From contig MPOA01000004.1 in NCBI GenBank assembly GCA_001899445.1, positions 21,170 to 85,169 of the forward strand: DNA of 64,000 nucleotides. Reading direction: 5' to 3'. Position 1 is the stretch's first letter. Each line of letters begins with the position of its first letter. The stretch is from Candidatus Desulfopertinax cowenii. Its GTDB lineage: Bacteria; Bacillota; Desulfotomaculia; Desulfotomaculales; Desulforudaceae. This document shows positions 1 to 11,082 of the stretch, piece by piece. A model generated the notes under the pieces. The model was given only the letters and a program-made list of their open reading frames with translations, ran no database searches and had not been told where the DNA came from. The translations under genes were made by a program, and so were the position numbers.

Positions 1-52
1 AGACCGGGTCCGGCAGGACTTCCCTTTTCGGGACTGCTCCTCTGCGTGGCAC
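1..52 (-). CDS. rpsG: 30S ribosomal protein S7, 5' fragment cut by the window edge
   Basis: Reading leftward from a GTG at 50-52 gives [17 protein letters not shown], the conserved S7 amino terminus, and the frame runs off the window at base 1. A purine-rich stretch just upstream serves as ribosome binding site. It follows rpsL by 12 bases, the standard str-operon order rpsL-rpsG. S7 nucleates assembly of the 30S head. Only 17 codons are visible, so nothing can be said of the rest. Confidence 0.9.
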   Translation of the reverse strand, partial: MPRRGAVPKREVLPDPV

Positions 53-64
53 ATCCTTACCCCC

Positions 65-439
65 CTACTTCTTGGGCCTTTTCGCCCCGTATTTGGAACG
101 TCCCCGGCTCCGGTTCTGGACCCCGGCGGTGTCCAGAGCCCCGCGGACGATATGGTAACGCACCCCGGGCAAATCCTTGACCCGGCCACCCCGGACCAGG
201 ACCACCGAGTGTTCCTGCAGGTTGTGCCCGATCCCGGGAATGTAAGTGGTCACCTCGTAACCGTTGGTTAGGCGGACACGCGCTACTTTGCGCAGGGCGG
301 AATTGGGCTTCTTCGGCGTAGTAGTGTACACGCGGGTGCACACGCCCCGTTTTTGCGGGCATTCCTTGAGCGCCGGCGAAGCCGACTTCTTGCTTGCGGT
401 CTGGCGCCCCTTACGTATCAGCTGACTGACCGTTGGCAT
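65..439 (-). CDS. rpsL: 30S ribosomal protein S12
   Basis: 124 residues, the usual length, starting [13 protein letters not shown]12 sits at the decoding centre of the 30S subunit and helps control translational accuracy. The two conserved loops where streptomycin-resistance substitutions arise are intact and wild-type: [10 protein letters not shown] near residue 43 and the [11 protein letters not shown] loop near residue 88. The gene has a lysine/arginine-rich carboxy terminus ([10 protein letters not shown]). It lies between an L7Ae-family gene and rpsG on the same strand, as in most Firmicutes. Confidence 0.98.
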   Translation of the reverse strand: MPTVSQLIRKGRQTASKKSASPALKECPQKRGVCTRVYTTTPKKPNSALRKVARVRLTNGYEVTTYIPGIGHNLQEHSVVLVRGGRVKDLPGVRYHIVRGALDTAGVQNRSRGRSKYGAKRPKK

Positions 440-530
440 CCTCTTTCCACCTCCTCATGGTCTTAAGTATCACCATTAATCTCCCATTCTACAAATTTAT
501 CCCCTTACCCCGGGTGGTAAGGGGAAGTTA

Positions 531-761
531 TTACTCCTCCGTAACCGCCGCTGAAGCACAATTAACCACAATCCCACAAGCCCTACCAAGTTCCCGCATC
601 GAATCGACCTCCACCAGGGGAGTGCCCCTGGCCCGGCAGGCCTCGATGATCGGGTCAATCACCCGCCGGTCGGCGTCAAGCGCCACATACACTACCCGGG
701 CCTGACCCCGCTGGATCGCCTTCAAAGTTTGCCTGGAGCCGACCGTCTTTTTACGGGCCAT
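531..761 (-). CDS. L7Ae-family ribosome-associated protein (YbxF-like)
   Basis: A 76-residue protein of the L7Ae/L30e/S12e/Gadd45 fold, which binds kink-turn RNA. In Bacillus the relative at this position, between rpoC and rpsL, is YbxF. The sequence has the family core: TVGSRQTLKAIQRGQ at the start, then VYVALDADRRV, and a carboxy-terminal LGRACGIVV. I chose the ATG at 759-761 because it gives the family's length. An in-frame start at 791 with a GGGG-rich upstream would add ten residues and cannot be excluded. It lies in line with rpoC upstream and rpsL downstream, so it is probably cotranscribed. Assignment to the fold is firm; the exact RNA target is unknown. Confidence 0.88.
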   Translation of the reverse strand: MARKKTVGSRQTLKAIQRGQARVVYVALDADRRVIDPIIEACRARGTPLVEVDSMRELGRACGIVVNCASAAVTEE

Positions 762-856
762 CGCGATTCTTTTCAAAGGCAAAAGCGTCATCCCCCAGGA
801 ACTAACAGACGACACTACAAAATGATAGCACCGCGGAATTCTTTTGTCAACGTCAT

Positions 857-3800
857 CTACTGGACTTGGACGTCTTTTTGCCCCAACGGAGGTTCCTCCG
901 CCTCGATCTCAATACTCCGGTAACGGTTCATTCCCGTTCCGGCCGGCACCAGCTTGCCGATGATCACGTTTTCCTTCAGGCCCAAAAGCGGGTCCACTTT
1001 GCCCTTAATGGCCGCTTCGGTCAACACCCGGGTCGTCTCCTGGAAGGAAGCGGCCGACAGGAACGAGTCCGTGGCCAGCGAGGCCTTGGTGATCCCCAGG
1101 AGCACCGGTTTCTTGGTGGCCGGCCGGCCGCCCGCAGCCTCGATGCGGCGGTTCGCCTCCTCGAAATCGAGGACATCCACCAGGCCGCCCGGCAGAAACT
1201 CGGTGTCGCCCGGATCGTCGACCTTCACCTTGCGCAGCATCTGGCGGATAACCACCTCTATGTGTTTGTCGTTAATGTCCACGCCCTGCATGCGGTAAAC
1301 CCGCTGCACCTCCCGCAGGAGGTAGATCTGTACCGCGGCCATACCCTTGATCTTCAACAGGTCGTGCGGGTTGATCGCCCCCTCGGTCAGCTCGTCGCCG
1401 GCCTTAACGTAGTCACCGTTCTGGATCTTCAGACGCGCGCCGTACGGGATACCGTACTGTACCCGTTCACCGTTCTCGCCCTTGATCTCGACCTCCCGCC
1501 GGCCCTTGACCTCCCGGACCTCGGCCACGCCGTTGATCTCGGCCACGATGGCCTGGCCCTTGGGGCGCCGGGCCTCGAAAATCTCCTCCACGCGGGGCAG
1601 GCCCTGGGTGATATCTTCGCCGGCCACACCGCCGGTATGGAAAGTCCGCATGGTCAGCTGGGTGCCGGGCTCGCCAATGGACTGGGCAGCAATAATCCCG
1701 ACGGCCTCCCCGATGTCCACCAGGTAACCGGTGGCCAGGTTCCGCCCGTAACACAGCCGGCAGACCCCGTGCCGGGTCTTGCAGGTGAACACCGAGCGGA
1801 TAGGCACCTTGGTGATCCCGGCGGCCAGGATCGCCTCGGCCGCCTCCTCCAGGATCTCCTCCTGGGCGTCGACAATCAGGGTACCGTCCGGCCGATAGAT
1901 GGGCCGCGCCGCGATGCGGCCGATGATCCGGTCCGCCAGCTTCTCGATGACTTCGGTGCCGTCCCGCAGGTCTTCGACCTCCATGTATTCCTCGGTGCCG
2001 CAGTCCACTTCGCGCACGATCACGTCCTGGGCGACGTCCACCAGCCGGCGGGTCAGGTAACCCGAGTCGGCCGTCCTAAGCGCCGTATCCGCCAGGCCCT
2101 TGCGCGCCCCGTGCGTGGAAATGAAGTATTCCAGCACCGAGAGTCCCTCCCGGAAGTTGGCCTTGATCGGCAGGTCGATGATCCGCCCAGACGGGTCCGC
2201 CATCAGTCCGCGCAGCCCGGCCAGCTGCCGGATCTGCTGGATGTTGCCCCGGGCACCCGAGGTGGCCATCATGTACACCGGGTTGAACCGGTCCAGCTTC
2301 GCTAGTAGTTCCTCGGTGACGGCACTCGTGGCCTTGTTCCAGGTGGTGATGACGTGGCGGTACTTCTCCTCATAAGTGATCAGGCCGCGCCGGTACTCAT
2401 CCTCGATCATTTCCACCTGTTTTTCGGCTTCGGCCAGGATTTCCTTTTTCCGTTCCGGAATCACAATGTCACCCATGCCGATGGTCAGTCCGCCCTGGGT
2501 GGCGTACTTGAAGCCGAGCGCCTTGATGCTGTCCAGGAGATCGGCCGTCCTGGTATAGCCCAGCTTGCGGTAACACCGTTCAATGATCTGGCCCAGCAGC
2601 TTCTTGTCCACCAGGCGGTTGATAAACCCGATTTCCGCAGGCATGGGCTCGTTAAAGATGATTCGGCCGACGGTGGTCTCCAGGATTTTCCCGTCCGGCA
2701 TCCGTACCTTCACCAGGGCGTGCAGGTCTACCGTCCCGGTTTCGTAGGCCAGGATGGCCTCGTCCGCATCCCGGAAGACCCTGCCTTCGCCTTTGGCCCC
2801 CGGCCGGTCAATGGTCAGGTAGTAAATCCCCAGGACCATGTCCTGGGTAGGAATGGTCACCGGTCGGCCGTCCTTGGGATTCAGGATGTTGTAGGTGGAC
2901 AGCATCAACAGCCGCGCCTCGGCTTGGGCCTCGGCCGAAAGCGGCACATGCACCGCCATCTGGTCCCCATCAAAGTCGGCGTTGTATGCGGTGCAGACCA
3001 GGGGGTGGATCTGGATGGCGCGGCCCTCCACCAGCACCGGTTCAAAAGCCTGGATCCCCAGGCGGTGCAAGGTGGGTGCCCGGTTTAACAACACCGGGTG
3101 TTCCCGGATCACGTCCTCCAGCACGTCCCACACCTCGGACCGCATCCGCTCCACTTTGCGCTTCGCGCTCTTGATGTTGTGGGCATGGCCGTCGCTGACC
3201 AGGCGCTTCATCACAAAAGGTTTAAACAGCTCTAACGCCATTTCCTTCGGGAGGCCGCACTGGTGCAGCTTCAGGGACGGGCCGACCACGATCACCGAGC
3301 GGCCCGAGTAGTCCACCCGCTTGCCTAGCAGGTTCTGCCGGAAACGGCCCTGCTTCCCTTTCAGCATGTCGCTCAGGGACTTCAGGGGACGGTTCCCCGG
3401 ACCGGTGACCGGACGACCCCGCCGCCCGTTGTCGATCAGGGCGTCCACCGCCTCCTGGAGCATGCGCTTTTCATTCCGGACGATGATGTCCGGCGCCCCC
3501 AGCTCAAGCAGCCGTTTGAGCCGGTTGTTCCGGTTGATCACCCGCCGGTAAAGGTCGTTCAGGTCGGAGGTGGCGAACCGGCCGCCGTCCAGCTGGACCA
3601 TGGGCCGGAGTTCCGGCGGGATCACCGGCAGCACGTCCATTATCATCCAGGCCGGGTTGTTGTGGGATTTACGGAAAGACTCGACTACTTCCAGCCGGCG
3701 GATGGCGCGGATCCGCCGCTGACCGGTCACGTCCCGGATTTCCTGCCGCAACTCGGCCGCCAGTTCCTGGAGGTTAATTTCCTCCAGGAGGGTTTTGATG

Positions 3801-4321
3801 GCTTCGGCGCCCATGGCCGCCTGAAAACTGTTGCCGTATTTTTCGCGGTACTCCCGGTATTCCTGCTCGGTGAGCAGTTGCTTCTTGAACAGGGGCGTAT
3901 CCCCGGGATCGGTGACGATGTAGGAAACGAAGTAAAGCACCTTTTCCAGTGCCCGCGGGGACATGTCCAATAAGAACCCCATCCGGGACGGGATACCTTT
4001 GAAATACCAGATATGAGACACGGGAGTGGCCAGCTTGATGTGCCCCAGACGTTCCCGGCGAACCTTGGAACGGGTGACCTCCACCCCACACCGGTCGCAG
4101 ACCACACCCTTGTAACGCACCCGCTTGTACTTGCCGCAGTAACATTCCCAGTCCCGGGTCGGTCCGAAGATCCGCTCGCAGAACAGACCGTCCCGCTCCG
4201 GCTTGAGGGTCCGGTAGTTAATGGTCTCCGGTTTTTTCACCTCGCCGTGGGACCAGGTGATGATCTGCTCCGGTGATGCCAGTCCGATTCTAATCCGATC
4301 GAAGTTGGTAAGATCTAGCAC
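857..4321 (-). CDS. rpoC: DNA-directed RNA polymerase beta' subunit
   Basis: 1154 residues, a normal length for a Firmicutes beta' subunit without large lineage insertions. The amino-terminal zinc site has cysteines at residues 60, 62, 75 and 78. The catalytic magnesium loop NADFDGDQM lies near residue 448, and a second cysteine cluster ([13 protein letters not shown]) is near residue 845. The trigger-loop region ([16 protein letters not shown]) and the carboxy-terminal [15 protein letters not shown] are also present. It starts 48 bases after rpoB and is presumably on the same transcript. All parts needed for a working subunit are visible. Confidence 0.98.
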   Translation of the reverse strand: MLDLTNFDRIRIGLASPEQIITWSHGEVKKPETINYRTLKPERDGLFCERIFGPTRDWECYCGKYKRVRYKGVVCDRCGVEVTRSKVRRERLGHIKLATPVSHIWYFKGIPSRMGFLLDMSPRALEKVLYFVSYIVTDPGDTPLFKKQLLTEQEYREYREKYGNSFQAAMGAEAIKTLLEEINLQELAAELRQEIRDVTGQRRIRAIRRLEVVESFRKSHNNPAWMIMDVLPVIPPELRPMVQLDGGRFATSDLNDLYRRVINRNNRLKRLLELGAPDIIVRNEKRMLQEAVDALIDNGRRGRPVTGPGNRPLKSLSDMLKGKQGRFRQNLLGKRVDYSGRSVIVVGPSLKLHQCGLPKEMALELFKPFVMKRLVSDGHAHNIKSAKRKVERMRSEVWDVLEDVIREHPVLLNRAPTLHRLGIQAFEPVLVEGRAIQIHPLVCTAYNADFDGDQMAVHVPLSAEAQAEARLLMLSTYNILNPKDGRPVTIPTQDMVLGIYYLTIDRPGAKGEGRVFRDADEAILAYETGTVDLHALVKVRMPDGKILETTVGRIIFNEPMPAEIGFINRLVDKKLLGQIIERCYRKLGYTRTADLLDSIKALGFKYATQGGLTIGMGDIVIPERKKEILAEAEKQVEMIEDEYRRGLITYEEKYRHVITTWNKATSAVTEELLAKLDRFNPVYMMATSGARGNIQQIRQLAGLRGLMADPSGRIIDLPIKANFREGLSVLEYFISTHGARKGLADTALRTADSGYLTRRLVDVAQDVIVREVDCGTEEYMEVEDLRDGTEVIEKLADRIIGRIAARPIYRPDGTLIVDAQEEILEEAAEAILAAGITKVPIRSVFTCKTRHGVCRLCYGRNLATGYLVDIGEAVGIIAAQSIGEPGTQLTMRTFHTGGVAGEDITQGLPRVEEIFEARRPKGQAIVAEINGVAEVREVKGRREVEIKGENGERVQYGIPYGARLKIQNGDYVKAGDELTEGAINPHDLLKIKGMAAVQIYLLREVQRVYRMQGVDINDKHIEVVIRQMLRKVKVDDPGDTEFLPGGLVDVLDFEEANRRIEAAGGRPATKKPVLLGITKASLATDSFLSAASFQETTRVLTEAAIKGKVDPLLGLKENVIIGKLVPAGTGMNRYRSIEIEAEEPPLGQKDVQVQ

Positions 4322-4369
4322 TATACTTGCTCCCTCCCGATTTGGTCGTCGGTCGTTGCTTAAAACCAG

Positions 4370-7300
4370 CTAATCTTTGTCCAACTCCTCGTCAGCCTCC
4401 CCGTCTTCTTCACCGGCGGTCAACGGTGCTCCGAGCGCTTCCTCGTCCGCGTCCGCGACGTCGGCATCCTCGTTGTCGTCTTCTTCACCGTCGTCTTCCA
4501 CGGGTTCTTCCTCTTCCATGAAGCCGTCCAGGGGTTCCTCTTCGTCTTCGTCCTCGTCCTCATCCACGCTCTCCCCGGGAACCACGCCGCTGCGGGTTTC
4601 CGGCACCCGGAAGTCGAATCCCAGTTCCTTGCCGGTTTCAGTAACATCCTCGTCGATTTCCTTGATCTCGATTTCGGCGTCTTCCTCGGTGAGCACCTTG
4701 ACGTCCAGGCCCAAACTCTGCAGCTCCTTGATCAACACCTTGAAAGACTCCGGCACCCCGGGTTCGGGCACGTTTTCACCCTTGACGATGGCCTCGTAAG
4801 TCTTCACCCGACCGACCACGTCGTCGGACTTCACGGTCAGGATCTCTTGCAGGGTGTAGGCCGCCCCGTAAGCCTCCAGCGCCCAGACCTCCATCTCCCC
4901 GAATCGCTGGCCGCCGAACTGGGCCTTGCCGCCCAGGGGCTGCTGGGTAACCAGGGAGTACGGTCCGGTGGAACGGGCATGAATCTTGTCATCCACCAGG
5001 TGGGCCAGCTTCAGCATATACAGGTAACCAACGGTTACCGGGTTGTCAAACGGCAGTCCGGTGCGGCCGTCACGCAGCACCACCTTGCCCTCGGCGGGCA
5101 ACCCGGATTTCTCCAGGGTCCGGACGATGTCCTCCTCGCTGCCGCCACCGAACACCGGGGTGGCAATATTGTAGCCCAGGATCTTGGCCGCCCAACCCAG
5201 GTGGGCTTCCAGCACCTGGCCGATGTTCATCCGGGACGGTACCCCCAGAGGGTTCAGTACCACTTCGATGGGTGTGCCGTCAGGCATGAAGGGCATATCT
5301 TCCTCGGGCATGATCCGGGCGATCACACCCTTGTTGCCGTGCCGGCCGGCCATCTTGTCGCCCTCGGAAAGCTTGCGCTTCTGGGCCACGTACACCCGGA
5401 CCAAGCGGTTGACCCCGGGCGGCAGCTCGTCGCCGTTCTCCCGGGAAAACACTTTCACGTCCACCACTTTGCCGGACTCGCCATGGGGTACCCGCAGGGA
5501 GGTGTCCCGGACCTCGCGGGCCTTTTCCCCGAAAATCGCCCGGAGCAGACGTTCTTCGGCGGTCAGTTCGGTCTCGCCCTTGGGGGTCACCTTGCCTACC
5601 AGGATATCCCCGGACCGGACCTCGGCGCCGATCCGGATGATTCCCCGGTCGTCCAGATCCTTGAGCGCCTCGTCGCCGACGTTGGGGATGTCCCAGGTGA
5701 TTTCCTCCGGCCCCAGCTTAGTGTCCCGGGCGTCACACTCGTACTCCTCGATATGAATGGAAGTGTAATAATCTTCTTTAACCAGCCGCTCGCTTACTAG
5801 GATGGCGTCCTCGTAATTGTAACCATCCCAGGGCATGAAGGCGATGAGCACGTTCTTGCCCAGGGCCAATTCCCCGTAGTCGGTACAGGGCCCGTCAGCG
5901 ATCACTTCGCCGGCAGCGACCCGCTGGCCGGTGTACACGATCGGGCGCTGGTTGAAACAGGTGCCCTGGTTCGACCGCCCGAACTTGATGAGCCGGTACG
6001 AATCCACCGCGCCATCGTCGGTGCGGATCTTGATCTCCGTGGCGGTCACCCGCTCGACGACGCCAGCTTTCCTGGCGATCACCAGGACCCCGGAGTCGTA
6101 CGCCGCCTTCCGTTCGATCCCGGTGCCGATGTAAGGCGCCTCCGACTTCAACAGCGGTACAGCCTGGCGCTGCATGTTCGCGCCCATCAGCGCCCGGTTG
6201 GCGTCGTCGTGATCCAGGAAGGGAATCAGCGAGGTAGCCACGCTGAAAACCTGCTTGGGCGAAACGTCCACGTAATCCACCTGGTCGGAGTTCACGGTCA
6301 GGATCTCGCCCCGGTACCGGCAGTTCACCTTCTGTTCCAGAAAACGGCCTTCTTCGTCAAGTTTCACGTTCGCCTGGGCGATTACGTATTCTTCTTCCTC
6401 GTCGGCCGTTAGGTACACAATCTCGTCGGTGACCCGGTGGGTTTTCTTGTCCACTTTCCGGTAAGGTGTTTCGATAAAGCCGAACTCGTTCACCCGGGCG
6501 TAAGTGGTCAGCGAACCGATCAACCCGATGTTCGGACCCTCCGGGGTCTCGATGGGGCAAACCCGGCCGTAGTGAGAGTGGTGCACGTCCCGGACCTCGA
6601 ACCCGGCTCGCTCCCGGGACAGCCCACCCGGTCCCAGGGCCGAGAGCCGGCGCTTGTGGGTCAACTCGGCCAGTGGGTTGGTCTGGTCCATGAACTGGGA
6701 CAGCTGACTGGAACCGAAGAACTCCTTGATGGCCGCCACCACCGGCCGGATATTGATCAGCGCCTGCGGCGTGATCACCTCCACGTCCTGGATGGTCATC
6801 CGCTCGCGCACCACGCGCTCCATACGGGCCAACCCGATCCGGAACTGGTTTTGCAGGAGTTCGCCCACGGAACGCAACCGGCGGTTGCCCAGGTGGTCGA
6901 TGTCGTCCACCCGGCCCTCACCCTGCATCAGCTTGATCAGGCAGCGCACGGTGGCCAGGATGTCCTCCCGGGTAAGTTCGCGGATGAATTCGCGTTCCAC
7001 CGGCACTTCCTCGTTCAGGTAACGGTCAAACTCGGTGCGACCACTTCTTTCCTTGGGGTAGCGGTACAACACCCCGTGCTTCAGCTTCTTGAAGAGCTTG
7101 TAGCGGCCAACCACCGCTAAGTCGTAGCGCTTGGGATCAAAGAACAGCATTTCCAACAGGGAGCGAGCACTCTCCGCCGTGGGCGGCTCACCGGGCCGTA
7201 GCCGCTTGTAGATTTCAATCAGGGCATCTTCTTCGCTATCGGTATTGTCCTTGTTCAGCGTCTCCTGGATGCTCTTGTGGTGCTCGAACAGTTCTAGGAT

Positions 7301-7903
7301 CCGCGCCTTGTTTCCAAAACCCAGCGCCTTGATCAGCACCGTGGCCGGGATCTTCCGGGTACGGTCGACCCGTACCCAGATTTGGTCCTGGACATCGGTC
7401 TCGAATTCCAGCCAGGCGCCCCGGTTCGGGATGATGGTGGCGCCGTAGATGTTCTTGCCGCTGGGATCCGGTTGGGCGTTGAAATACACGCCGGGAGAGC
7501 GAACCAATTGACTGACAATGACTCTCTCGGCTCCATTAATAATGAAGGTACCCTGTTCGGTCATGAGCGGAAAGTCACCCATGAACACGTCCTGCTCCTT
7601 GACCTCGCCGGTTTCCCGGTTAATTAGGCGTACCTTGATCCGCATGGGGGCCGCGTAGGTGACGTCGCGGTCCTTGCATTCCTGCACGCTATACTTGGGT
7701 TCTCCGAGTTGGTAATCGAGGAATTCAAGCACGAGGTTGCCGGTAAAGTCCCGGATCGGGGAGATATCGTGAAAAACCTCACGGAGTCCCTTGTCCAAGA
7801 ACCACTCATAAGAACGTTTCTGTACCTCTACCAGATCGGGAAGATCGAGGACCTCGCCAGCTTCGCCGAAAACCTTACGTTCCCTGGGCCGGACGGCCTG
7901 CAT
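4370..7903 (-). CDS. rpoB: DNA-directed RNA polymerase beta subunit with long acidic tail
   Basis: 1177 residues. The rifampicin region is recognisable ([20 protein letters not shown], then [12 protein letters not shown]) and is wild-type in appearance. The carboxy-terminal clamp-binding part ([31 protein letters not shown]) is intact. Beyond about residue 1110 the protein ends in a tail of some 65 residues made largely of Asp and Glu, with runs such as [11 protein letters not shown]. Acidic ends occur on some Gram-positive beta subunits, but this one is long. The gene follows its own promoter (8035-8063) and a hairpin after rplL, and is followed by rpoC. Confidence 0.98.
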   Translation of the reverse strand: MQAVRPRERKVFGEAGEVLDLPDLVEVQKRSYEWFLDKGLREVFHDISPIRDFTGNLVLEFLDYQLGEPKYSVQECKDRDVTYAAPMRIKVRLINRETGEVKEQDVFMGDFPLMTEQGTFIINGAERVIVSQLVRSPGVYFNAQPDPSGKNIYGATIIPNRGAWLEFETDVQDQIWVRVDRTRKIPATVLIKALGFGNKARILELFEHHKSIQETLNKDNTDSEEDALIEIYKRLRPGEPPTAESARSLLEMLFFDPKRYDLAVVGRYKLFKKLKHGVLYRYPKERSGRTEFDRYLNEEVPVEREFIRELTREDILATVRCLIKLMQGEGRVDDIDHLGNRRLRSVGELLQNQFRIGLARMERVVRERMTIQDVEVITPQALINIRPVVAAIKEFFGSSQLSQFMDQTNPLAELTHKRRLSALGPGGLSRERAGFEVRDVHHSHYGRVCPIETPEGPNIGLIGSLTTYARVNEFGFIETPYRKVDKKTHRVTDEIVYLTADEEEEYVIAQANVKLDEEGRFLEQKVNCRYRGEILTVNSDQVDYVDVSPKQVFSVATSLIPFLDHDDANRALMGANMQRQAVPLLKSEAPYIGTGIERKAAYDSGVLVIARKAGVVERVTATEIKIRTDDGAVDSYRLIKFGRSNQGTCFNQRPIVYTGQRVAAGEVIADGPCTDYGELALGKNVLIAFMPWDGYNYEDAILVSERLVKEDYYTSIHIEEYECDARDTKLGPEEITWDIPNVGDEALKDLDDRGIIRIGAEVRSGDILVGKVTPKGETELTAEERLLRAIFGEKAREVRDTSLRVPHGESGKVVDVKVFSRENGDELPPGVNRLVRVYVAQKRKLSEGDKMAGRHGNKGVIARIMPEEDMPFMPDGTPIEVVLNPLGVPSRMNIGQVLEAHLGWAAKILGYNIATPVFGGGSEEDIVRTLEKSGLPAEGKVVLRDGRTGLPFDNPVTVGYLYMLKLAHLVDDKIHARSTGPYSLVTQQPLGGKAQFGGQRFGEMEVWALEAYGAAYTLQEILTVKSDDVVGRVKTYEAIVKGENVPEPGVPESFKVLIKELQSLGLDVKVLTEEDAEIEIKEIDEDVTETGKELGFDFRVPETRSGVVPGESVDEDEDEDEEEPLDGFMEEEEPVEDDGEEDDNEDADVADADEEALGAPLTAGEEDGEADEELDKD

Positions 7904-8034
7904 ACCTCAACCTCCTGAAAAATAAAATACTAAAAGCAAGGTTTTAGTTTACCTCGCTTTATACCTGATTAGACACCTTATTTGGAGTATTGCCGTCCTG
8001 GAAGAAAATACTTTATCAGGCGCAACGACTTTAG

Positions 8035-8063
8035 ATGATATCATTATAAGAACTTTTTGTCAA
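8035..8063 (-). promoter_or_regulatory. Sigma-A type promoter of rpoB-rpoC
   Basis: On the minus strand TTGACA (8058-8063) is separated by exactly 17 bases from TATCAT (8035-8040). This gives a predicted start near 8028 and a leader of about 125 bases before rpoB. It is separate from the upstream ribosomal protein transcript, so beta and beta' can be made independently of L10/L12. The remaining rplL-rpoB gap shows no open frame that I credit. Confidence 0.72.
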
Positions 8064-8099
8064 GTTAAAATTTGTGGAAAAACCTGGATACAATAAAAG

Positions 8100-8145
8100 G
8101 GGACAGGTCACCTTTTAAAATCAAGTGCAAAAAGCAGCCTGTCCC
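8100..8145 (-). terminator. Hairpin between rplL and rpoB, probable terminator or attenuator
   Basis: On the minus strand GGGACAGG and CCTGTCCC form an 8-bp stem around a loop of about 30 bases, followed by CTTTTATTG. The loop itself is A/T-rich. It lies 42 bases after the rplL stop and just upstream of the rpoB promoter. This suggests that most rplJL transcripts end here and rpoBC is served by its own promoter plus read-through. The long loop makes it a weaker terminator than the others in this window. Confidence 0.5.
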
Positions 8146-8186
8146 GCTTGTTGTCCATTCTGATCTGAATCCTGGATTCCGAATTT

Positions 8187-8576
8187 CTATTTAATCTCCA
8201 CGGTCGCGCCGGCCTCTTCGAGTTTCTTCTTAATGGCCTCGGCTTCTTCCTTGTTGATCTTTTCCTTAACCGGGTTGGGTGCACCATCAACCAGTTCTTT
8301 GGCCTCTTTCAGGCCGAGCGCGGTGATTTCCCGGACCACCTTGATAACGTTGATCTTCTTGTCGCCAACGCTCTTGAGGATGACGTCGAATTCAGTCTGT
8401 TCCTCTTCCTCGGCCGGCGCTGCCGCCGCACCCCCGGCCGCCGGGACCGCCGCCACGGCCGCCACGGGCGCCGCAGCGCTCACGCCAAACTCTTCCTCCA
8501 TGGCCTTGACCAGTTCGGCCAGCTCCAGCACGGTAAGTCCCTTTAGCGCTTCAATGATTTCGTTCACCTTGGACAT
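8187..8576 (-). CDS. rplL: 50S ribosomal protein L7/L12
   Basis: 129 residues. The amino-terminal dimerisation helices ([27 protein letters not shown]) are followed by a flexible alanine/proline-rich hinge at about residues 33-55. The globular domain that recruits translation factors follows ([31 protein letters not shown]). It forms the stalk with L10, whose gene lies directly upstream on the same strand. The hinge is rich in GC-heavy alanine codons, which is usual for high-GC members of the group. Confidence 0.98.
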   Translation of the reverse strand: MSKVNEIIEALKGLTVLELAELVKAMEEEFGVSAAAPVAAVAAVPAAGGAAAAPAEEEEQTEFDVILKSVGDKKINVIKVVREITALGLKEAKELVDGAPNPVKEKINKEEAEAIKKKLEEAGATVEIK

Positions 8577-8632
8577 GTTACTTGACCTCCTGATTTTTCA
8601 ATGTTTTTGCTTTTAGCCTGTAAATACCGGAG

Positions 8633-9160
8633 TTACTCTCCGGCCGCCTTTTTCTCCCGGATGGCCTCCAACGCGTAGACCAGTTTCCGGATGTTGCCCT
8701 GCAGCACGCTGACCAGGCCGTAAATCGGGGCCTGGAAAGCGCCGGTGACCTGGGCCAACAACACTTCCTTGGGCGGCAGGTCGGCCAGGCGCTGCACGCC
8801 CTCTGGCGGCACCACCTGTCCCTGCAGCACGCCGCCCTTCAGCTCAAACGCCTTGAAATCCTTTTGGAACTGAGTCATCAGCTTGCTGAGGGAGACCTCG
8901 TCCTCGTAACCGAAAGCGATGGCGGTCGGACCCTTGAGCAGGGGATCCAGATCCTCGATGCCGGCTTCGCGGGCCGCCAGTCGCGCCAGGGTGTTCTTGA
9001 CCACCAGTACCTGGGAGCCGCTTTCCCGCACCTTGCGCCGGAGCACGGTCATTTCGGCCACCGTCATTCCCCGGTAGTCACTCAGGATGATCACCCGCGC
9101 CCGGCTCATCCGGTCCTTAAGGTCGGCGACCGCCGCAACCTTTTTTTCCCGTACGGACAA
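8633..9160 (-). CDS. rplJ: 50S ribosomal protein L10
   Basis: 175 residues, starting at a TTG (9158-9160) behind a strong AGGAGGAGGTG ribosome binding site seven bases upstream. L10 anchors the L7/L12 stalk to 23S rRNA. The conserved opening (REKKVAAVADLKDRM) and the RNA-binding part with VVKNTLARLA and GPTAIAFGYED are present. The gene is preceded by a canonical L10 leader, through which L10-L12 is known in Firmicutes to repress its own synthesis. Confidence 0.97.
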   Translation of the reverse strand: MSVREKKVAAVADLKDRMSRARVIILSDYRGMTVAEMTVLRRKVRESGSQVLVVKNTLARLAAREAGIEDLDPLLKGPTAIAFGYEDEVSLSKLMTQFQKDFKAFELKGGVLQGQVVPPEGVQRLADLPPKEVLLAQVTGAFQAPIYGLVSVLQGNIRKLVYALEAIREKKAAGE

Positions 9161-9184
9161 TCGTTAACACCTCCTCCTGAAAAC

Positions 9185-9300
9185 GGTAAAACCTCTGCAG
9201 ACAAGGGCATACAGAGGTCTTGCAAACCTTGTTTCCCGCCTCGGCTGGCGGTCAAGACGACCATTAAGCCTTTACGGCGCCAGCTGTCTACAGCCTGGAA
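9185..9300 (-). ncRNA. L10 leader (autoregulatory 5' UTR of rplJ-rplL)
   Basis: Between rplA and rplJ the minus strand carries the conserved L10-leader pieces. CTGTAGACAGCTGG comes near 9272-9290, then GGCTTAATGG, then CCAGCCGAGGCGGG. The first and third pieces pair through CAGCTGGCG/CGCCAGCCG to make the L10-binding junction. An attenuator hairpin follows at 9191-9218 (ACCTCTG paired with CAGAGGT, then TTTACCGTTT). By family knowledge, excess L10(L12)4 complex binds the upper part and favours termination. I am confident of the element and less so of its exact ends. Confidence 0.85.
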
Positions 9301-9319
9301 TCCGCTTTATATAGTTTGC

Positions 9320-10015
9320 TTACCCGACGAATTTGCGGGCGTTAACCTTTACTCCCGGGCCCATCGTGGAGGAAACCACTATCCCCCGCACGTACTGGCC
9401 CTTGGCCGCCGCCGGCTTCGCCCGGATCAACGCGTCCAGAAGCGTCTTCAGGTTTTCCTCCAGTTTGCTGGTGTCAAAAGAAACCTTGCCGATCGGAGCG
9501 TGAATGTTGCCGGCCTTGTCCACCCGGTACTGGATTTTCCCGGCCTTGACCTCGCGAACCGCCCGGGCGATGTCAAAGGTTACGGTGCCCGTTTTCGGGT
9601 TAGGCATCAGGCCCCGCGGGCCGAGAATGCGCCCGATCTTACCCACGGCGGACATCATGTCCGGGGTGGCGATGGCCACGTCGAACTCCATCCAGCCTCC
9701 CTGGATCTTGGCCACCAGTTCCTCGCCGCCCACGTAATCGGCGCCCGCCTCTTCGGCTTCCTTTACCTTTTCGCCCTTGGCGAAGACCAGGACGGTACGG
9801 GTCTTGCCCGTGCCGTGCGGCAGCACCACTGCGCCCCGCACCTGCTGGTCGGCGTGCCGGGGGTCAACCCCCAGCCGGATGGCGGCCTCCACGGTCTCGT
9901 CGAACTTGGCCGGCGCCAGCCTCTTGACCAGTTCAAGGGCCTCGACGACCTCGTACTGCTGTTCGCGGTCGTACTGCTTTCTCGCTTCCTCGTACTTCTT
10001 ACCGTGCTTCGGCAT
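9320..10015 (-). CDS. rplA: 50S ribosomal protein L1
   Basis: 231 residues. L1 binds 23S rRNA at the L1 stalk and moves with the exit-site tRNA. Its opening [14 protein letters not shown] and the signature PNPKTGTVT near residue 140 are present, followed by the conserved end region GPGVKVN. It follows rplK on the same strand with a 47-base gap, and the L10 leader starts just after its stop codon. Length and motifs are all normal. Confidence 0.98.
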   Translation of the reverse strand: MPKHGKKYEEARKQYDREQQYEVVEALELVKRLAPAKFDETVEAAIRLGVDPRHADQQVRGAVVLPHGTGKTRTVLVFAKGEKVKEAEEAGADYVGGEELVAKIQGGWMEFDVAIATPDMMSAVGKIGRILGPRGLMPNPKTGTVTFDIARAVREVKAGKIQYRVDKAGNIHAPIGKVSFDTSKLEENLKTLLDALIRAKPAAAKGQYVRGIVVSSTMGPGVKVNARKFVG

Positions 10016-10062
10016 TGTTTTACAACCCCCCCCGTGGTGTTAACGGAGCAGCGCTCCTCCCA

Positions 10063-10491
10063 CTAGCCTTCAACGATTTCAATCCCCATACTTCTTGCCG
10101 TACCCTCGACCATCCGCATCGCGGCCTCTATGTCCGCCGCGTTCAGGTCGGGCATCTTCAGCGCGGCGATCTCGCGTACCTTGGAGCGGGTAACCTTGCC
10201 CACCTTCTGCTTGTGCGGCTCCCCGGAGGCGGTCTCGATACCGGCCGCCTTCTTCAGGAGCACCGAAGCCGGCGGGGTCTTAGTCACGAAGCTGAAACTC
10301 CGGTCGGCGTAAATGGTGATTTCAACCGGAATGATCAGCCCGGCCTGGGCGGCCGTACGGTCGTTGTATTCCTTGACAAAGGCCATGATATTGACCCCGT
10401 GCTGACCGAGGGCCGGACCAACCGGGGGTGCCGGCGTGGCTTTTCCCGCTGGAATCTGTAGCTTAACAACAGCCATTACCTTTTTCGCCAT
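10063..10491 (-). CDS. rplK: 50S ribosomal protein L11
   Basis: 142 residues, the usual length. L11 binds the GTPase-associated region of 23S rRNA together with L10. The amino-terminal linker [30 protein letters not shown] and the thiostrepton-region prolines are conserved, as is the RNA-binding end ([20 protein letters not shown]). It starts 12 bases after nusG, consistent with the rpmG-secE-nusG-rplK-rplA transcript. Confidence 0.98.
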   Translation of the reverse strand: MAKKVMAVVKLQIPAGKATPAPPVGPALGQHGVNIMAFVKEYNDRTAAQAGLIIPVEITIYADRSFSFVTKTPPASVLLKKAAGIETASGEPHKQKVGKVTRSKVREIAALKMPDLNAADIEAAMRMVEGTARSMGIEIVEG

Positions 10492-10503
10492 TCCGTCACC
10501 TCC

Positions 10504-11073
10504 TTACATAACCTTTTCAAGCTGGAAATATTCTAATTCGATCGGGGTCTCCCGGCCAAACATGGAGATCATCACCCGGATCTTGGCTTTCTCGTAGTTG
10601 ATGCCCTCCACCGTACCGATGAAGTTTTCAAACGGCCCGGCCAATACGCGCACCTTCTCACCGGGTTCCACGTCGATCCGGAGGCGCGGCTTCTCGCCTT
10701 CCATCTGGCTGATGATCTGGTTGGCCTCCTCATCCGTCAGGGGAATGGGCTTGGAACCGATCCCGACGCTGCCCACGAAACCGGTGACCCCGGGAGTGTT
10801 CCGAACCACGCGGTAGGAATCGTCGTCCAGGATCATCTCCACCAGGACGTAACCGGGATAGATTTTCCGCTTGGTGATCTTTCGCTTACCGCCCTTGACC
10901 TCGATCTCGTCCTCAACCGGCACCACGATGCGGAAAATCCTATCCTCCATGTGCATGGATTCGATGCGCTTTTCCAGGTTGGCCTTCACCTTGTTTTCGT
11001 AACCGGAATAGGTGTGGACCACGAACCACTGTTTACCCACAAAATGAGGACCGGGTAGCCCCGGGTCCCGCAC
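10504..11073 (-). CDS. nusG: Transcription termination/antitermination factor NusG
   Basis: About 175-189 residues. It has the NGN domain (KQWFVVHTYSGYENKVKANLEKR, then FPGYVLVEM-like PGYVLVEMILDDDSYRVVRNTPGVTGFVG) followed by a KOW domain (PGEKVRVLAGPFENFIGTVEGIN). It couples RNA polymerase to Rho or the ribosome and modulates pausing. The start is uncertain. The GTG at 11071-11073 overlaps the GGGAGG sequence that would be its ribosome binding site, and the family core only begins at KQWF about 14 residues later. It is the third gene of the rpmG-secE-nusG run. Confidence 0.95.
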   Translation of the reverse strand: MRDPGLPGPHFVGKQWFVVHTYSGYENKVKANLEKRIESMHMEDRIFRIVVPVEDEIEVKGGKRKITKRKIYPGYVLVEMILDDDSYRVVRNTPGVTGFVGSVGIGSKPIPLTDEEANQIISQMEGEKPRLRIDVEPGEKVRVLAGPFENFIGTVEGINYEKAKIRVMISMFGRETPIELEYFQLEKVM

Positions 11074-11082
11074 CTCCCAGCC

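Noticed and set aside
866..2305. Long open frames on the plus strand opposite rpoC and rpoB (for example 866-2305 and 4847-5800)
   Set aside because: They are antisense shadows caused by high GC and codon bias; they show low-complexity His/Arg/Gly composition and no recognisable domain.
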